Below are positions 1-7,413 of a stretch of DNA of 64,000 bases, one piece after another. The DNA is taken from NCBI RefSeq assembly GCF_029714285.1, contig NZ_CP121662.1, positions 1,426,001 to 1,490,000 on the forward strand. Reading direction: 5' to 3'. Position 1 is the stretch's first letter, and every line of letters begins with the position of its first letter. A program made the position numbers and the translations under genes. Under the pieces are notes generated by a model. That model worked only from the letters and a program-made list of their open reading frames with translations, did no database searches and had not been told where the DNA came from. This DNA is from Rhizobium sp. CB3090 (lineage in GTDB: Bacteria > Pseudomonadota > Alphaproteobacteria > Rhizobiales > Rhizobiaceae).

Positions 1-72
1 CTGCTCAAACCGCTTCCGAAGAAGCCGGGCAACGTCATGCAGGAGAAAGCCGAGAGTGGGTGTCGCGTTCAT
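1..72 (-). CDS. MarR-family transcriptional regulator, N-terminal fragment
   Basis: The first 24 codons of a gene running off the left edge are readable on the minus strand from an ATG at 70-72. The peptide begins MNATPTLGFLLHDVARLLR, which resembles the amino-terminal helix of MarR-family repressors. MarR proteins are dimeric winged-helix regulators that often answer to phenolic ligands or oxidants and frequently control neighbouring efflux genes. Neither the DNA-binding domain nor the downstream gene is in the window, so target and ligand cannot be read. The family call rests only on this short start and is moderate. Confidence 0.55.
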   Translation of the reverse strand, partial: MNATPTLGFLLHDVARLLRKRFEQ

Positions 73-111
73 GATATGAGAAGCCTGCTATTCATAAGCA
101 ACCTTATAATG

Positions 112-124
112 CTGATACGTATAG
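112..124. promoter_or_regulatory. Near-palindromic operator candidate upstream of the MarR-type gene
   Basis: CTGATACGTATAG has a perfect ATACGTAT core at 115-122 with CT and AG flanks. It lies about 40 bases before the start of the MarR-type gene, where an autoregulatory MarR dimer commonly binds. The role is inferred from position and symmetry only. Confidence 0.3.
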
Positions 125-232
125 TAAGCGACCATGCGATACAAGGGGCCAAGGCCCGATGTTTCGCAGATCGTCAAAAATGTCGCAGGAGGTGTCGCAA
201 AGATGTCGCAGTGGCGAGGGCGTTAGGAGCGC

Positions 233-1858
233 CTAACGGGAAAGCATGTTTTCCGTTGCATGTCGGGCGATGATCAGACCGATCAGCGCCGCATAGATCG
301 ATGCGTTGATTGCGGCAAAGGCAAAGAGGCCTTGGGAAGCTTGCCGGTCCGGGGCAAAGGCCACCGCAAGCACGGAAGCAAGGCAGAGAACGATATGGGG
401 TGCCAATACCCGAAGCGGCATCGCATACAAGGCCGGCATCCTCTCGCGGGCGGCGTGGGAACCGCTTTGAGAATGTATCAGATGGTCGCGAATTGCGGCT
501 GCGTAGCCGATGAGCGACCAAGGCCAGCCCAGGAGCAGAAATGCTACGCTCTCCCAGCTTAAAATCCTGGCATTGGCGGGCCGGAACGTACCGGTGGCGC
601 GCCAGATGAAAACGAGTGCTATCAACGCGGCGACGATCGGCAGGAAATGAAGCAGGAAAGCGGAACAGGTGACGTCGGCAAAGCTGTGGCCCGTCAGCAG
701 CGCCACGATCGGCAGCATGAAGACGGTAGCCAAGCCCAAAGAAAATAGCGGGAAGCACAGCTCGGAGAATAGGAACTGGAATTTCAACCATCCGGGCAGT
801 TTCGGCATATAGTCCGGCAAATATTGCAGCAGGATTGTCATCCGGCTGCGCGACCGGTCAAATTCCTGCATCATCAGATCGGTGAAGGTCGCCGGACCAT
901 TGCCATGGGCGATCGCGTCCAGCGCATGAACGCCGCGCCAACCGCCGGCGTTCATCGCGAGCGTCGTCGAAAGACCTTCCGCCGGTTCCGGTCTAGGCCC
1001 ACCGATTTCTTTCAGGGCCGCCGTGCGTACAGCATAGTGGGTGCCGACGCAGAGCGGCGCCCAGCCGTTATAGCCGGACTGCAACACCCCTTGAATGCCG
1101 GCTTCGGCAAAGAGCCTGCCCCTCGCTGCCCAGCTCGATGCAGCGTTGGCGTCACAGATGCTCGGCGCCGATACGTAACCAATGCCGGGATCGCGGAACG
1201 GCCGGATCATTTCGCGGAGATAGGTCTTGTCGGGCACATGGCCGGCGTCGAATTGCACGACGAAATCATATCTTTCATAACCGAAGTGATCGTAGAAAGA
1301 CGTGAGATTGCCTTGCTTGCAGCACGGAGAAGGGTCGCGAGCGTCAGCTCCGGTGCTCTCGCGCGTCGTCGAGGTGAAGACGCCGTGTTCCATGCACCAT
1401 TTCATCATGTCCAGGCTGGGTTTTTCCTCCGCCAACCAGACATCGAAATCGCAACCCGTCTGATCGAGCATTGCCCGCAATGTCGTCTGCACATCCGAGA
1501 GAGGCTCGGACGAGGCTCTTGTAACGACCATGGCGATGCGCCCTGCAGGCAAGGGCCCGCCGGCTTGCGGCATCCGCCGCGCATCATGGACGATGATGAT
1601 GAAATAGGCCGGCAGGCCGGTGATCAAGGCAAGAACCAGCGTCACCAACAGGTAGGACGGCCAGCCGATGACGTGATCGCCGCGCAGCCACCACAGCCAG
1701 AAGAAGGTCATGGTTGCAGTCCAGACGGTAATGCCGATCAGGTTGGCAAAACGCATCCTGCCTTCGAATACTTGCTCCGTCGCCGGACCGATATCGGCTG
1801 GATTGACGGACGGCCGACGCATCGCGTGGACACCGATTGCCGCGGGGATCTTGCCCAT
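233..1858 (-). CDS. Membrane-bound family 2 glycosyltransferase (cellulose synthase-like)
   Basis: The 541-residue protein has two N-terminal membrane segments (about 40-58 and 66-90), a cytoplasmic catalytic domain (about 105-345) and several C-terminal membrane segments, the arrangement of processive GT2 polysaccharide synthases. Recognisable elements are KQGNL (181-185, a substrate-binding loop), DAGH (204-207, where the metal-binding DxD normally sits), EGLSTTLAM (294-302, catalytic-base region) and QEFDRSRSRM (331-340, a variant of QxxRW). The DxD and QxxRW motifs are both non-canonical, so donor and product are uncertain. AAGGTG about 6 bases upstream supports the chosen ATG. No BcsB-like partner or PilZ domain lies beside it. 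A role in a surface polysaccharide is inferred. Confidence 0.8.
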   Translation of the reverse strand: MGKIPAAIGVHAMRRPSVNPADIGPATEQVFEGRMRFANLIGITVWTATMTFFWLWWLRGDHVIGWPSYLLVTLVLALITGLPAYFIIIVHDARRMPQAGGPLPAGRIAMVVTRASSEPLSDVQTTLRAMLDQTGCDFDVWLAEEKPSLDMMKWCMEHGVFTSTTRESTGADARDPSPCCKQGNLTSFYDHFGYERYDFVVQFDAGHVPDKTYLREMIRPFRDPGIGYVSAPSICDANAASSWAARGRLFAEAGIQGVLQSGYNGWAPLCVGTHYAVRTAALKEIGGPRPEPAEGLSTTLAMNAGGWRGVHALDAIAHGNGPATFTDLMMQEFDRSRSRMTILLQYLPDYMPKLPGWLKFQFLFSELCFPLFSLGLATVFMLPIVALLTGHSFADVTCSAFLLHFLPIVAALIALVFIWRATGTFRPANARILSWESVAFLLLGWPWSLIGYAAAIRDHLIHSQSGSHAARERMPALYAMPLRVLAPHIVLCLASVLAVAFAPDRQASQGLFAFAAINASIYAALIGLIIARHATENMLSR

Positions 1859-2264
1859 GACATCACCTTCAGAGTGAAAGAGAGGGTGGCGGTGTTCCGC
1901 CTGCAGACAAGAGCCGTTTCAGCTTGATGTAGAGGGGTGGATGGCGACCCTTTTGAGGAGAAAAGATCGCCATCCGTGGGAATAAATCTACGCACTACAC
2001 CTCCCTGCCCTTGTCAACTAACGGCTCCTATACGCCGCATGCTGTACTTAAAAGACTTTGATTGAGAAGAGTAACGTAAATTTATTTACAGTAATAATTC
2101 GTGTGAATCTTGAATTTTTATCAGTATCGAATCAGATGTAAGCTTGGTGAATAAGCAGATGATAAAACTACTTTACGCTACGTCAACGGAAATCTGGGTA
2201 AGGATTAGGCAAACTATACTAAATAGCTATTTCCCAGGCGAGATATTGGCCGTGTCGCGCATGG

Positions 2265-2296
2265 AGCATAGTCCACTTTCAGGGGCGGACTATGCT
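2265..2296. terminator. Ten-base inverted repeat (hairpin)
   Basis: AGCATAGTCC (2265-2274) and GGACTATGCT (2287-2296) are perfect complements around a 12-base loop. No T-run follows on either strand, so it may be a factor-dependent terminator, an mRNA-end hairpin or a protein-binding site. Confidence 0.4.
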
Positions 2297-2388
2297 GTGG
2301 ATTAACGCAACGGCAGGAAGATGGATTGACAGTTGGCTCGCTTCGTAGAGGCCTTCGTTCGGTGTGATAGAATATCCCGCCAGAAACG

Positions 2389-2430
2389 GGAAAAAAGAAA
2401 ACGACCGCCCACGATGTCGCGAACGGTCGT
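2389..2430 (-). terminator. Rho-independent terminator of the LuxR-type gene
   Basis: Read on the minus strand, ACGACCG and CGGTCGT (2424-2430 and 2401-2407) form a stem just after the LuxR stop codon. It is followed by a T-rich tail (the A-rich stretch 2391-2400 on the plus strand). Confidence 0.7.
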
Positions 2431-2454
2431 CCCCTCTCAATTCCTATCTGTGGA

Positions 2455-3267
2455 TCAGTTTCGCCACCGACGCGACGGATCCCGATCCAGCCCGTTGTCC
2501 GAATTGAAGAAGCGTGAGGCCGCTTCCGTTCGATTGCGGACATTCATTTTCTTGTAGATGTTACGGACGTGAACTTTGACCGTATTTTCGGACAGGCTGA
2601 GCTGGTCCGCTATGATCTTGTTCTGTGTCCCCTTGCAAATGAGATCCAATATTTGGACCTCGCGCGTGGTCAGCGCCTGCAGACTGCCGTTGCGCATGGC
2701 GATAGTAGTATCCTCGTAAGGTCTATGGCCGTTGGCAAAACGCGTCTGTGCCTGATAGAGCGGCTGACTGAGATGCGGCCCGTCCCCCGAGAGCCGACGC
2801 AGAAGCGCCGACGGGAAGTGTTCGCCACCCTTCATCAACAGGTCGATCGCTGCCATGAACACGTCGAGGCGCAGATTGAGCGGTAGTACGCCGTGTATAT
2901 TCCGTCCTTCGACAAGTCTGGCCACGTATGGATCGTGCAGATCGATCGTTTCGACGACCAGCCCGATCGATATTCCAGGCGAATTGGCCCTTATCGCATG
3001 TAAAGTTTCCTGCATTTCCTCGGATTGAAGATGGTACAGCAGGATCAGTTTAACGCCCTCCAGAACTTTGCCCTGAAGTGCCTTCGGATCTGTAATGCTA
3101 ATGATGTCGTATGCTGCAAATCTGGTGCCTAGAGTCTGCACCAGGCATTCAGAAAAGAGATCGGCATCCGCCAGTACGACGATAGTCTCTTTTAAGTTTA
3201 TGATATTGTGATTGTCCTCAGCATCCCCTGTTCTTACGCTTGCGATGTACATTTGTGCATCCCCCAA
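2455..3267 (-). CDS. LuxR/NarL-family regulator with a degenerate receiver domain
   Basis: The 270-residue protein has a C-terminal LuxR helix-turn-helix (about 197-255; LTTREVQILDLICKG, then the recognition-helix stretch LSENTVKVHVRNIYKKM). It is preceded by a receiver-like alpha/beta region (about 27-145). The strand that should end in the phosphoacceptor Asp reads LILLYHL (74-80), so the Asp is absent and conventional phosphorylation looks impossible. No histidine kinase lies nearby. It is transcribed away from the type I secretion locus across about 1 kb of palindrome-rich DNA and could control that locus or the GT2 gene, which is inference. An alternative ATG lies at residue 6. Confidence 0.85.
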   Translation of the reverse strand: MGDAQMYIASVRTGDAEDNHNIINLKETIVVLADADLFSECLVQTLGTRFAAYDIISITDPKALQGKVLEGVKLILLYHLQSEEMQETLHAIRANSPGISIGLVVETIDLHDPYVARLVEGRNIHGVLPLNLRLDVFMAAIDLLMKGGEHFPSALLRRLSGDGPHLSQPLYQAQTRFANGHRPYEDTTIAMRNGSLQALTTREVQILDLICKGTQNKIIADQLSLSENTVKVHVRNIYKKMNVRNRTEAASRFFNSDNGLDRDPSRRWRN

Positions 3268-4300
3268 AGCTCGCAGTCATGTCTAGTTAACCCGCTTTTT
3301 GCCGGAATGTTTTTTATGAGCACGTTGCTCTGATAGGACTGTTTTATGCAGTCTTCTTAAATTAATATAAAACTATATTAATCCATGCGACGGTAATTGG
3401 AAATTGCCCAAAGGGGTTAGTTTTGCCGCGAAAGCTTTAAAAAATATCACAAATGTGGGAATTTGGCCAAATTGGGTGCCGTACTTGTGCTCAGTTCTGC
3501 ACATTTTCGGACATTTTTGTTTAATCAGCTAATCTAAAGGTAGAGGTTATCTGCCGACCGACAATAACCTCAATCGACCGAAATCGGTAAAACGAATCGA
3601 TGAGCCGAAGGTTGGCGCAAAGCATAGTAAGCGTCGATATACTTTTTATTACAATTTGAAATTTCATAGGTATGAGCCGATTTTGCAACGGCTGCGAACT
3701 TAGTTAGATTTTTGAAATATATTACTTGAATGCGTCGCGGCAACTTGTGATCGCTTAAGTCGGACGGATTAAGACTGTACCGGCGGGCGATAATGTTCGG
3801 TGATGCCGACGAGGCGGTCAATAGCTCGCGAAAACTTGAAAAATTGAGTGACAACAGCGCTTTAAATCCTGTGCGCTCATCGGGTGAAATCCGATTTATG
3901 AAGCCGAAACAGGGCGGTAGCCCGAATTGGTATCTATGAGCTTGCGTTGTTTTCGGTCAAAGTCCCACCGTTCCGCACCAACCGCGGAACTTGGGGGAAA
4001 ATGGCATTCCGGTCCTTTGTCTCGCGTCCCGGACAACCTCCTCCTCCCCTACTTCTTAGAGACAACAGAAAAGCAGCAAGGCGTTGACGCTTTAACCGAG
4101 CGCCGGGGTGGATTTGCGCATTTTGTTTTGGGTAGCCGCAAGTCCCAATAGGCCAGGTCTGAACCAACAGGCCGGTTTTGACGGTAGACATGTAGTGCGT
4201 ACACCTGCCGCAACGTTAACAGTTGGGGCCGCCGCGAGAAAATCCCGTTTAGATGAGAGGGATTTCCCGAGACGGCCTCCTCATTTGGAGGAAATGTAGG
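3268..4300. promoter_or_regulatory. AT-rich non-coding region between the LuxR-type gene and the secretion locus
   Basis: About 1 kb without a convincing gene, clearly AT-richer than its surroundings. It contains ATTAATATA-AAAC-TATATTAAT (3361-3382, perfect 9-base inverted repeat), GAGGTTAT...ATAACCTC (3543-3571, 8-base arms, 13-base spacer) and ACCGA-AA-TCGGT (3577-3588). A 94-codon minus-strand reading frame at 3570-3854 starts with TTG, resembles nothing recognised and is not called. The size and symmetry suggest a complex divergent control region for the LuxR gene and the secretion genes. Confidence 0.5.
3361..3382. promoter_or_regulatory. Perfect 9-base inverted repeat, operator candidate
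   Basis: ATTAATATA and TATATTAAT flank a 4-base spacer (AAAC). The site lies about 95 bases upstream of the LuxR-type start codon and is entirely AT except for one C, typical of a binding site for a dimeric regulator. The cognate protein is unknown. Confidence 0.4.
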
Positions 4301-5212
4301 ATGTCTTCTGATTTTGATATCGCCAACATCAGCGCCGATGACGACCTGAAGGTCGGCGCGCTGGCGGATGGTCTTGCGACCAGTGCCGTCAATTCGACGG
4401 AAGTGGATGACGGTTCGACTGGCCTTGTCGGCGTCGCCAACACCAATAACAGCAACAATACCAACACTACCGATACGGATCTCGACGTCAAAAACAACGG
4501 CGACAATCGCGATAACAGCTATGATGAGAACCACGACAACCAGGTAATCACCAATACTGACACCGACGTCCACACCGAGGCCAACAATAACGGTGATAAT
4601 CGCGACAACAGCTACGATTATGACTACAAGGCCATCACCAAGACCGACACCGACGTTCACACCGAAGCCAACAATAACGGTGACAACCGCGACAATTATT
4701 CCTATAGCGACTCCAGCACTCATTCCAATTCCGACTACGACTTTGGAACGATCAAGGATGTCCATGATGTGGGCAATTTGGGCGTTGCCGGCGGTGATCT
4801 GACCTTCAATCTCGGAGATGATTATTCCTTCAACCTCAATGTCGATGGCGTACTCAACAATGCGCTGGGCGGGGGAGCCAATGATACCGGCTTCAGCCTG
4901 GTTCAGGCCAACAATCTCGCCGATCAGGATCAGGCCTATGATGTGCGCATGCAAAACCAAGGTGCCAGCATCGACCTGACCGCCGAAGGTGGCCATTCCC
5001 ATGCCGACGGCCTCGATCTCGATCCGACCTTCAATTGGAGTGGGGTGCCGAGTGTGGGCCACGACATGGTGGGCACGGCAACAGCGGATTCCACCGCCAT
5101 CATCTCCAATTCCGGTTTCCATCAGGAAGTGGTCCAGGGCGCCAATCTGCTCACCAACACTGCCGATATCAATGTTGGCGGCGATCATCACGTGACCTCC
5201 GGCGACTCCTGA
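4301..5212 (+). CDS. Asn/Asp-rich repeat protein, candidate type I secretion substrate (small)
   Basis: 303 residues from the ATG at 4301, chosen because GGAGG (4287-4291) sits 9 bases upstream. It is very acidic and Asn/Asp-rich, has no Cys and no Sec signal peptide. Residues 57-132 hold three copies of a 29-residue unit around TDTDVHTEANNNGDNRDN. The C-terminal half carries FSLVQANNLADQD (198-210) and EVVQGANLLTNTADI (276-290), which match motifs in the protein of the next gene. No RTX GGxGxDxUx repeat is present. First gene of a cluster encoding an ABC exporter and HlyD-type adaptor, it is probably a secreted surface or matrix protein; Asp/Asn side chains might bind calcium. Function unknown; the substrate role is inferred from context and composition. 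Confidence 0.8.
   Translation: MSSDFDIANISADDDLKVGALADGLATSAVNSTEVDDGSTGLVGVANTNNSNNTNTTDTDLDVKNNGDNRDNSYDENHDNQVITNTDTDVHTEANNNGDNRDNSYDYDYKAITKTDTDVHTEANNNGDNRDNYSYSDSSTHSNSDYDFGTIKDVHDVGNLGVAGGDLTFNLGDDYSFNLNVDGVLNNALGGGANDTGFSLVQANNLADQDQAYDVRMQNQGASIDLTAEGGHSHADGLDLDPTFNWSGVPSVGHDMVGTATADSTAIISNSGFHQEVVQGANLLTNTADINVGGDHHVTSGDS
4469..4696 (+). repeat. Three tandem 87-bp coding repeats (29 residues each)
   Basis: Copies begin at 4469, 4556 and 4643 (residues 57, 86 and 115). Copies two and three share TDTDVHTEANNNGDNRDN exactly and the DNA is also very similar, so the expansion looks recent. The first copy has diverged (LDVKNN in place of VHTEANNN). The last copy is partial. Confidence 0.9.
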
Positions 5213-5224
5213 TTTCGAAGCGAG

Positions 5225-5276
5225 AGCCACGCCTCTATGCACCGGCGGGAGACCGGCCGGTGCATATCTCGTGGCT
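5225..5276 (+). terminator. Two-tier hairpin between the two candidate substrate genes
   Basis: An outer stem AGCCACG (5225-5231)/CGTGGCT (5270-5276) encloses an inner perfect 10-base stem ATGCACCGGC (5237-5246)/GCCGGTGCAT (5256-5265). It begins 13 bases after the first gene's stop codon and lacks a T-run. It could be a partial terminator or a 3'-end stabiliser that makes the first substrate more abundant than downstream products. Confidence 0.55.
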
Positions 5277-5363
5277 TGAACCTGGATTTTCCTGAAATGA
5301 TAGCCTGCGGCCACGGCATCGGTTCAGACAGACCAGGCGTTTCCGAAAATTGGGGGGCTTGTC

Positions 5364-7388
5364 ATGCACGCAGAAAAAATCTCGGAGATCATCGCCCACT
5401 TTATCGGGCTCTTCGACACGCAGATTCAGGATCTGCGTCTGCGGCTGAATTATACGGATGGGGCGTTCCCGGAGGACAAACCGGTGGAGCAGACGGACCC
5501 GCCCCTAGCAAAGGACGACTTTGCTTCCGGGCTGACGATGGTCGACTACGCGCCCAACGTGAAATACATCGACTCGCCCTATTACTTCCGCGCTGGCTAC
5601 GCCCACCTGCATGACGATCCCTATCACCTGCGCTTAAAGGGTTCTGAAGGCCTTGCCATGGGGGAGATCTCCGTCGTCCACCGCCCCTTCGACATCGAAT
5701 TCCAGCCTGTGACTCTGCCTGGCAAACTTGAAGTCTACATGGGTCCAGGTTCGGAGACCGCCCATCTGGTGCAGGCCAATGTCTTGCGCGACGACGACGT
5801 GCTCGACATGACGAATTCTTCCCATCATATCATTCGCGATGTCTCCGACGTCTACGACTGGCTGGGCCAGGCGAGTGTGAAAGCCGAGGAACTCTCGCCC
5901 TTTGCCTCCCTCCAGCGGACGGAGAGCACCGAGGGCATGATAAAGCTCAACGACGATCTGCACGCATTTGCCAAAACCATAGAAGCAAACGGCGGCACCG
6001 ACATTCAGGGCCCCGACGGCAGCCACTATCTGGCGATCGCCGGCAACGAGCTTGACGGCATCTTTGTCAACGGCGTTCAGGTCACCAGCGTCCCGGATCT
6101 GGAAAGCTCCATGCCGGATCGCGGCCTTGCTTCGCAAAAAACCGAAGCCACAGACGGGGCGGTTCATCAGACTGGACTGGGGCCGAATTCCCTCAACATA
6201 GAGGCCGGCGGCAATATCGTCGCAAACCTCGTCAGCATCGTCGACACGAATGTCATTTCGCATGTCATGGCCGTGATGGGTGATTATCATTCCATCGACG
6301 CGATCTCGCAGAGCTATATCTACAGCGACAACGATAAAGTCGATTATATCTCAGGCAATGACGACCAGTCTTCACCTAACGCGTTGACGATCGGAAGGAA
6401 CATCGCCGTTTTCCAGCACAGCGAGTTTCAGGCGACTTCGACACACGAACACACCGACAACGACAATCCGGCCTTCCCTAGCTTCTGGCGCGTCAGCGTC
6501 ATCGAAGGCGATGTCTCGTTCCTGCATTGGACGGAACAATATAATTTCCTCTCGGACAACGACACCATGCGGGTGACGACCACCGGTGCCGAGACGACGT
6601 TGCTGACCGGCGGCAATACGCTGGTCGACCTGGCCTCCTATTTTGGTCTCGGCATGCAATACGATCTCATGATCGTCGGCGGACACGCTTTCGACATCAA
6701 CTCGATCAGCCAGATATCGGTGCTCTATGACAACGACGTGGTCTCGACCACGCAAAGCGGCGAGCATGTTCAGACCGGCGGCAACCTGCTCTGGAACCTC
6801 GCCTCGATCAGTAACATCGGCCTGTCGGATCGTTTCACTGCGATGCCCGATTTCGTCAACGACACGGTCAAGAACATCCAGGATCACACCAACGAGATAC
6901 CGGACGGGCTTGCTCACGATGCGAATTTCGCCGGTCAGGAAGCGTTGAACGTTCTTTACATCACCGGCAACTTCTTCGACGTCAACGTCATCAAGCAGAT
7001 CAACGTCGTCGGCGATTCCGACATCGTGCATCAAGTGGCAAGTGATGTGGTGGCAAACAACCAGAACGCCACGGTATCGATCGACACCGGCAGCAATACC
7101 CTGGTCAATATCGCCAGTATTGCCGATTACGACAGCGTCGGTCATACGACCTATCTCGCCGGCAACCTTTATTCCGATACCGTCCTCATCCAAGGCGGGC
7201 TGGTCGATCATGATCAAACCAATCAGACCAATACGAACCAGCAGCAGAACCAACCGTTGGCCAATGAAGCGATCGCTTTCCTTGGCGATCACGATTCACA
7301 GCCCGCGCAGAACGAAACCATCGATCTCGGCCACGACATGTCCTGGCACAACGGCACTGTCGGCGACGTCATGCAGACCGTCACGTAG
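5364..7388 (+). CDS. Large repeat protein, candidate type I secretion substrate
   Basis: 674 residues starting at an ATG preceded by a G-run. There is no signal peptide and no membrane segment. The N-terminal part (1-270) is unlike anything recognised. From 281 on there are four copies of a two-part repeat: a first half like TGGNLLWNLASI (281-292, 415-426, 471-482, 575-586) and a second half like FFDVNVIKQINVVGDSDIV (309-326, 442-459, 537-555, weaker near 602-616). HLVQANVLRDDDVL (134-147) is an extra N-terminal copy of the second half. The alternating hydrophobic pattern suggests a beta-rich stack. No RTX nonapeptides occur. It lies 25 bases before the ABC exporter gene and shares motifs with the preceding protein, so it is probably exported by this system. 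Function unknown. Confidence 0.8.
   Translation: MHAEKISEIIAHFIGLFDTQIQDLRLRLNYTDGAFPEDKPVEQTDPPLAKDDFASGLTMVDYAPNVKYIDSPYYFRAGYAHLHDDPYHLRLKGSEGLAMGEISVVHRPFDIEFQPVTLPGKLEVYMGPGSETAHLVQANVLRDDDVLDMTNSSHHIIRDVSDVYDWLGQASVKAEELSPFASLQRTESTEGMIKLNDDLHAFAKTIEANGGTDIQGPDGSHYLAIAGNELDGIFVNGVQVTSVPDLESSMPDRGLASQKTEATDGAVHQTGLGPNSLNIEAGGNIVANLVSIVDTNVISHVMAVMGDYHSIDAISQSYIYSDNDKVDYISGNDDQSSPNALTIGRNIAVFQHSEFQATSTHEHTDNDNPAFPSFWRVSVIEGDVSFLHWTEQYNFLSDNDTMRVTTTGAETTLLTGGNTLVDLASYFGLGMQYDLMIVGGHAFDINSISQISVLYDNDVVSTTQSGEHVQTGGNLLWNLASISNIGLSDRFTAMPDFVNDTVKNIQDHTNEIPDGLAHDANFAGQEALNVLYITGNFFDVNVIKQINVVGDSDIVHQVASDVVANNQNATVSIDTGSNTLVNIASIADYDSVGHTTYLAGNLYSDTVLIQGGLVDHDQTNQTNTNQQQNQPLANEAIAFLGDHDSQPAQNETIDLGHDMSWHNGTVGDVMQTVT
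6204..7223 (+). repeat. Four copies of a two-part protein repeat
   Basis: Copies lie at about 6204-6347, 6606-6749, 6774-7034 and 7086-7223. Each has a glycine-asparagine start followed by hydrophobics spaced like NxLxNxASI, then about 25 residues later D-N-I-Q-V-D-D-V. The third copy carries an insertion of roughly 40 residues between halves. The copies are diverged at DNA level, so they are old. Confidence 0.8.
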
Positions 7389-7413
7389 CCGGAGACAGTA
7401 GGGGGCGCCTCTG

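Larger units (their letters stand above)
1859..2454. other. Non-coding region between the GT2 gene and the LuxR-type gene
   Basis: No convincing gene is seen in these 596 bases. The right part holds the LuxR gene terminator and another hairpin, described separately. The left part is presumably the GT2 promoter region. It holds GTAAAT-TT-ATTTAC (2076-2089), a perfect 6-base inverted repeat, and a TTGACA hexamer on the minus strand at 2017-2012 without a good -10 partner. The DNA is more AT-rich than the flanking genes. Confidence 0.5.

Noticed and set aside
3570..3854. 94-codon minus-strand frame in the AT-rich region
   Set aside because: TTG start with no ribosome-binding site and no recognisable family; could still be a small gene.
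4049..5314. 421-codon minus-strand reading frame opposite the small substrate gene
   Set aside because: Hydrophobic Val/Ile repeats arise from the reverse complement of the Asn/Asp repeats; the plus strand has a good ribosome-binding site and coherent context.
6372..7292. 306-codon minus-strand frame opposite the large substrate gene
   Set aside because: Shadow frame; Asp/Val/Gly-rich only because of the repeats on the other strand.
5364..7388. RTX adhesin annotation for the large substrate
   Set aside because: No GGxGxDxUx nonapeptides are present; Asp-rich turns are not in the RTX register.
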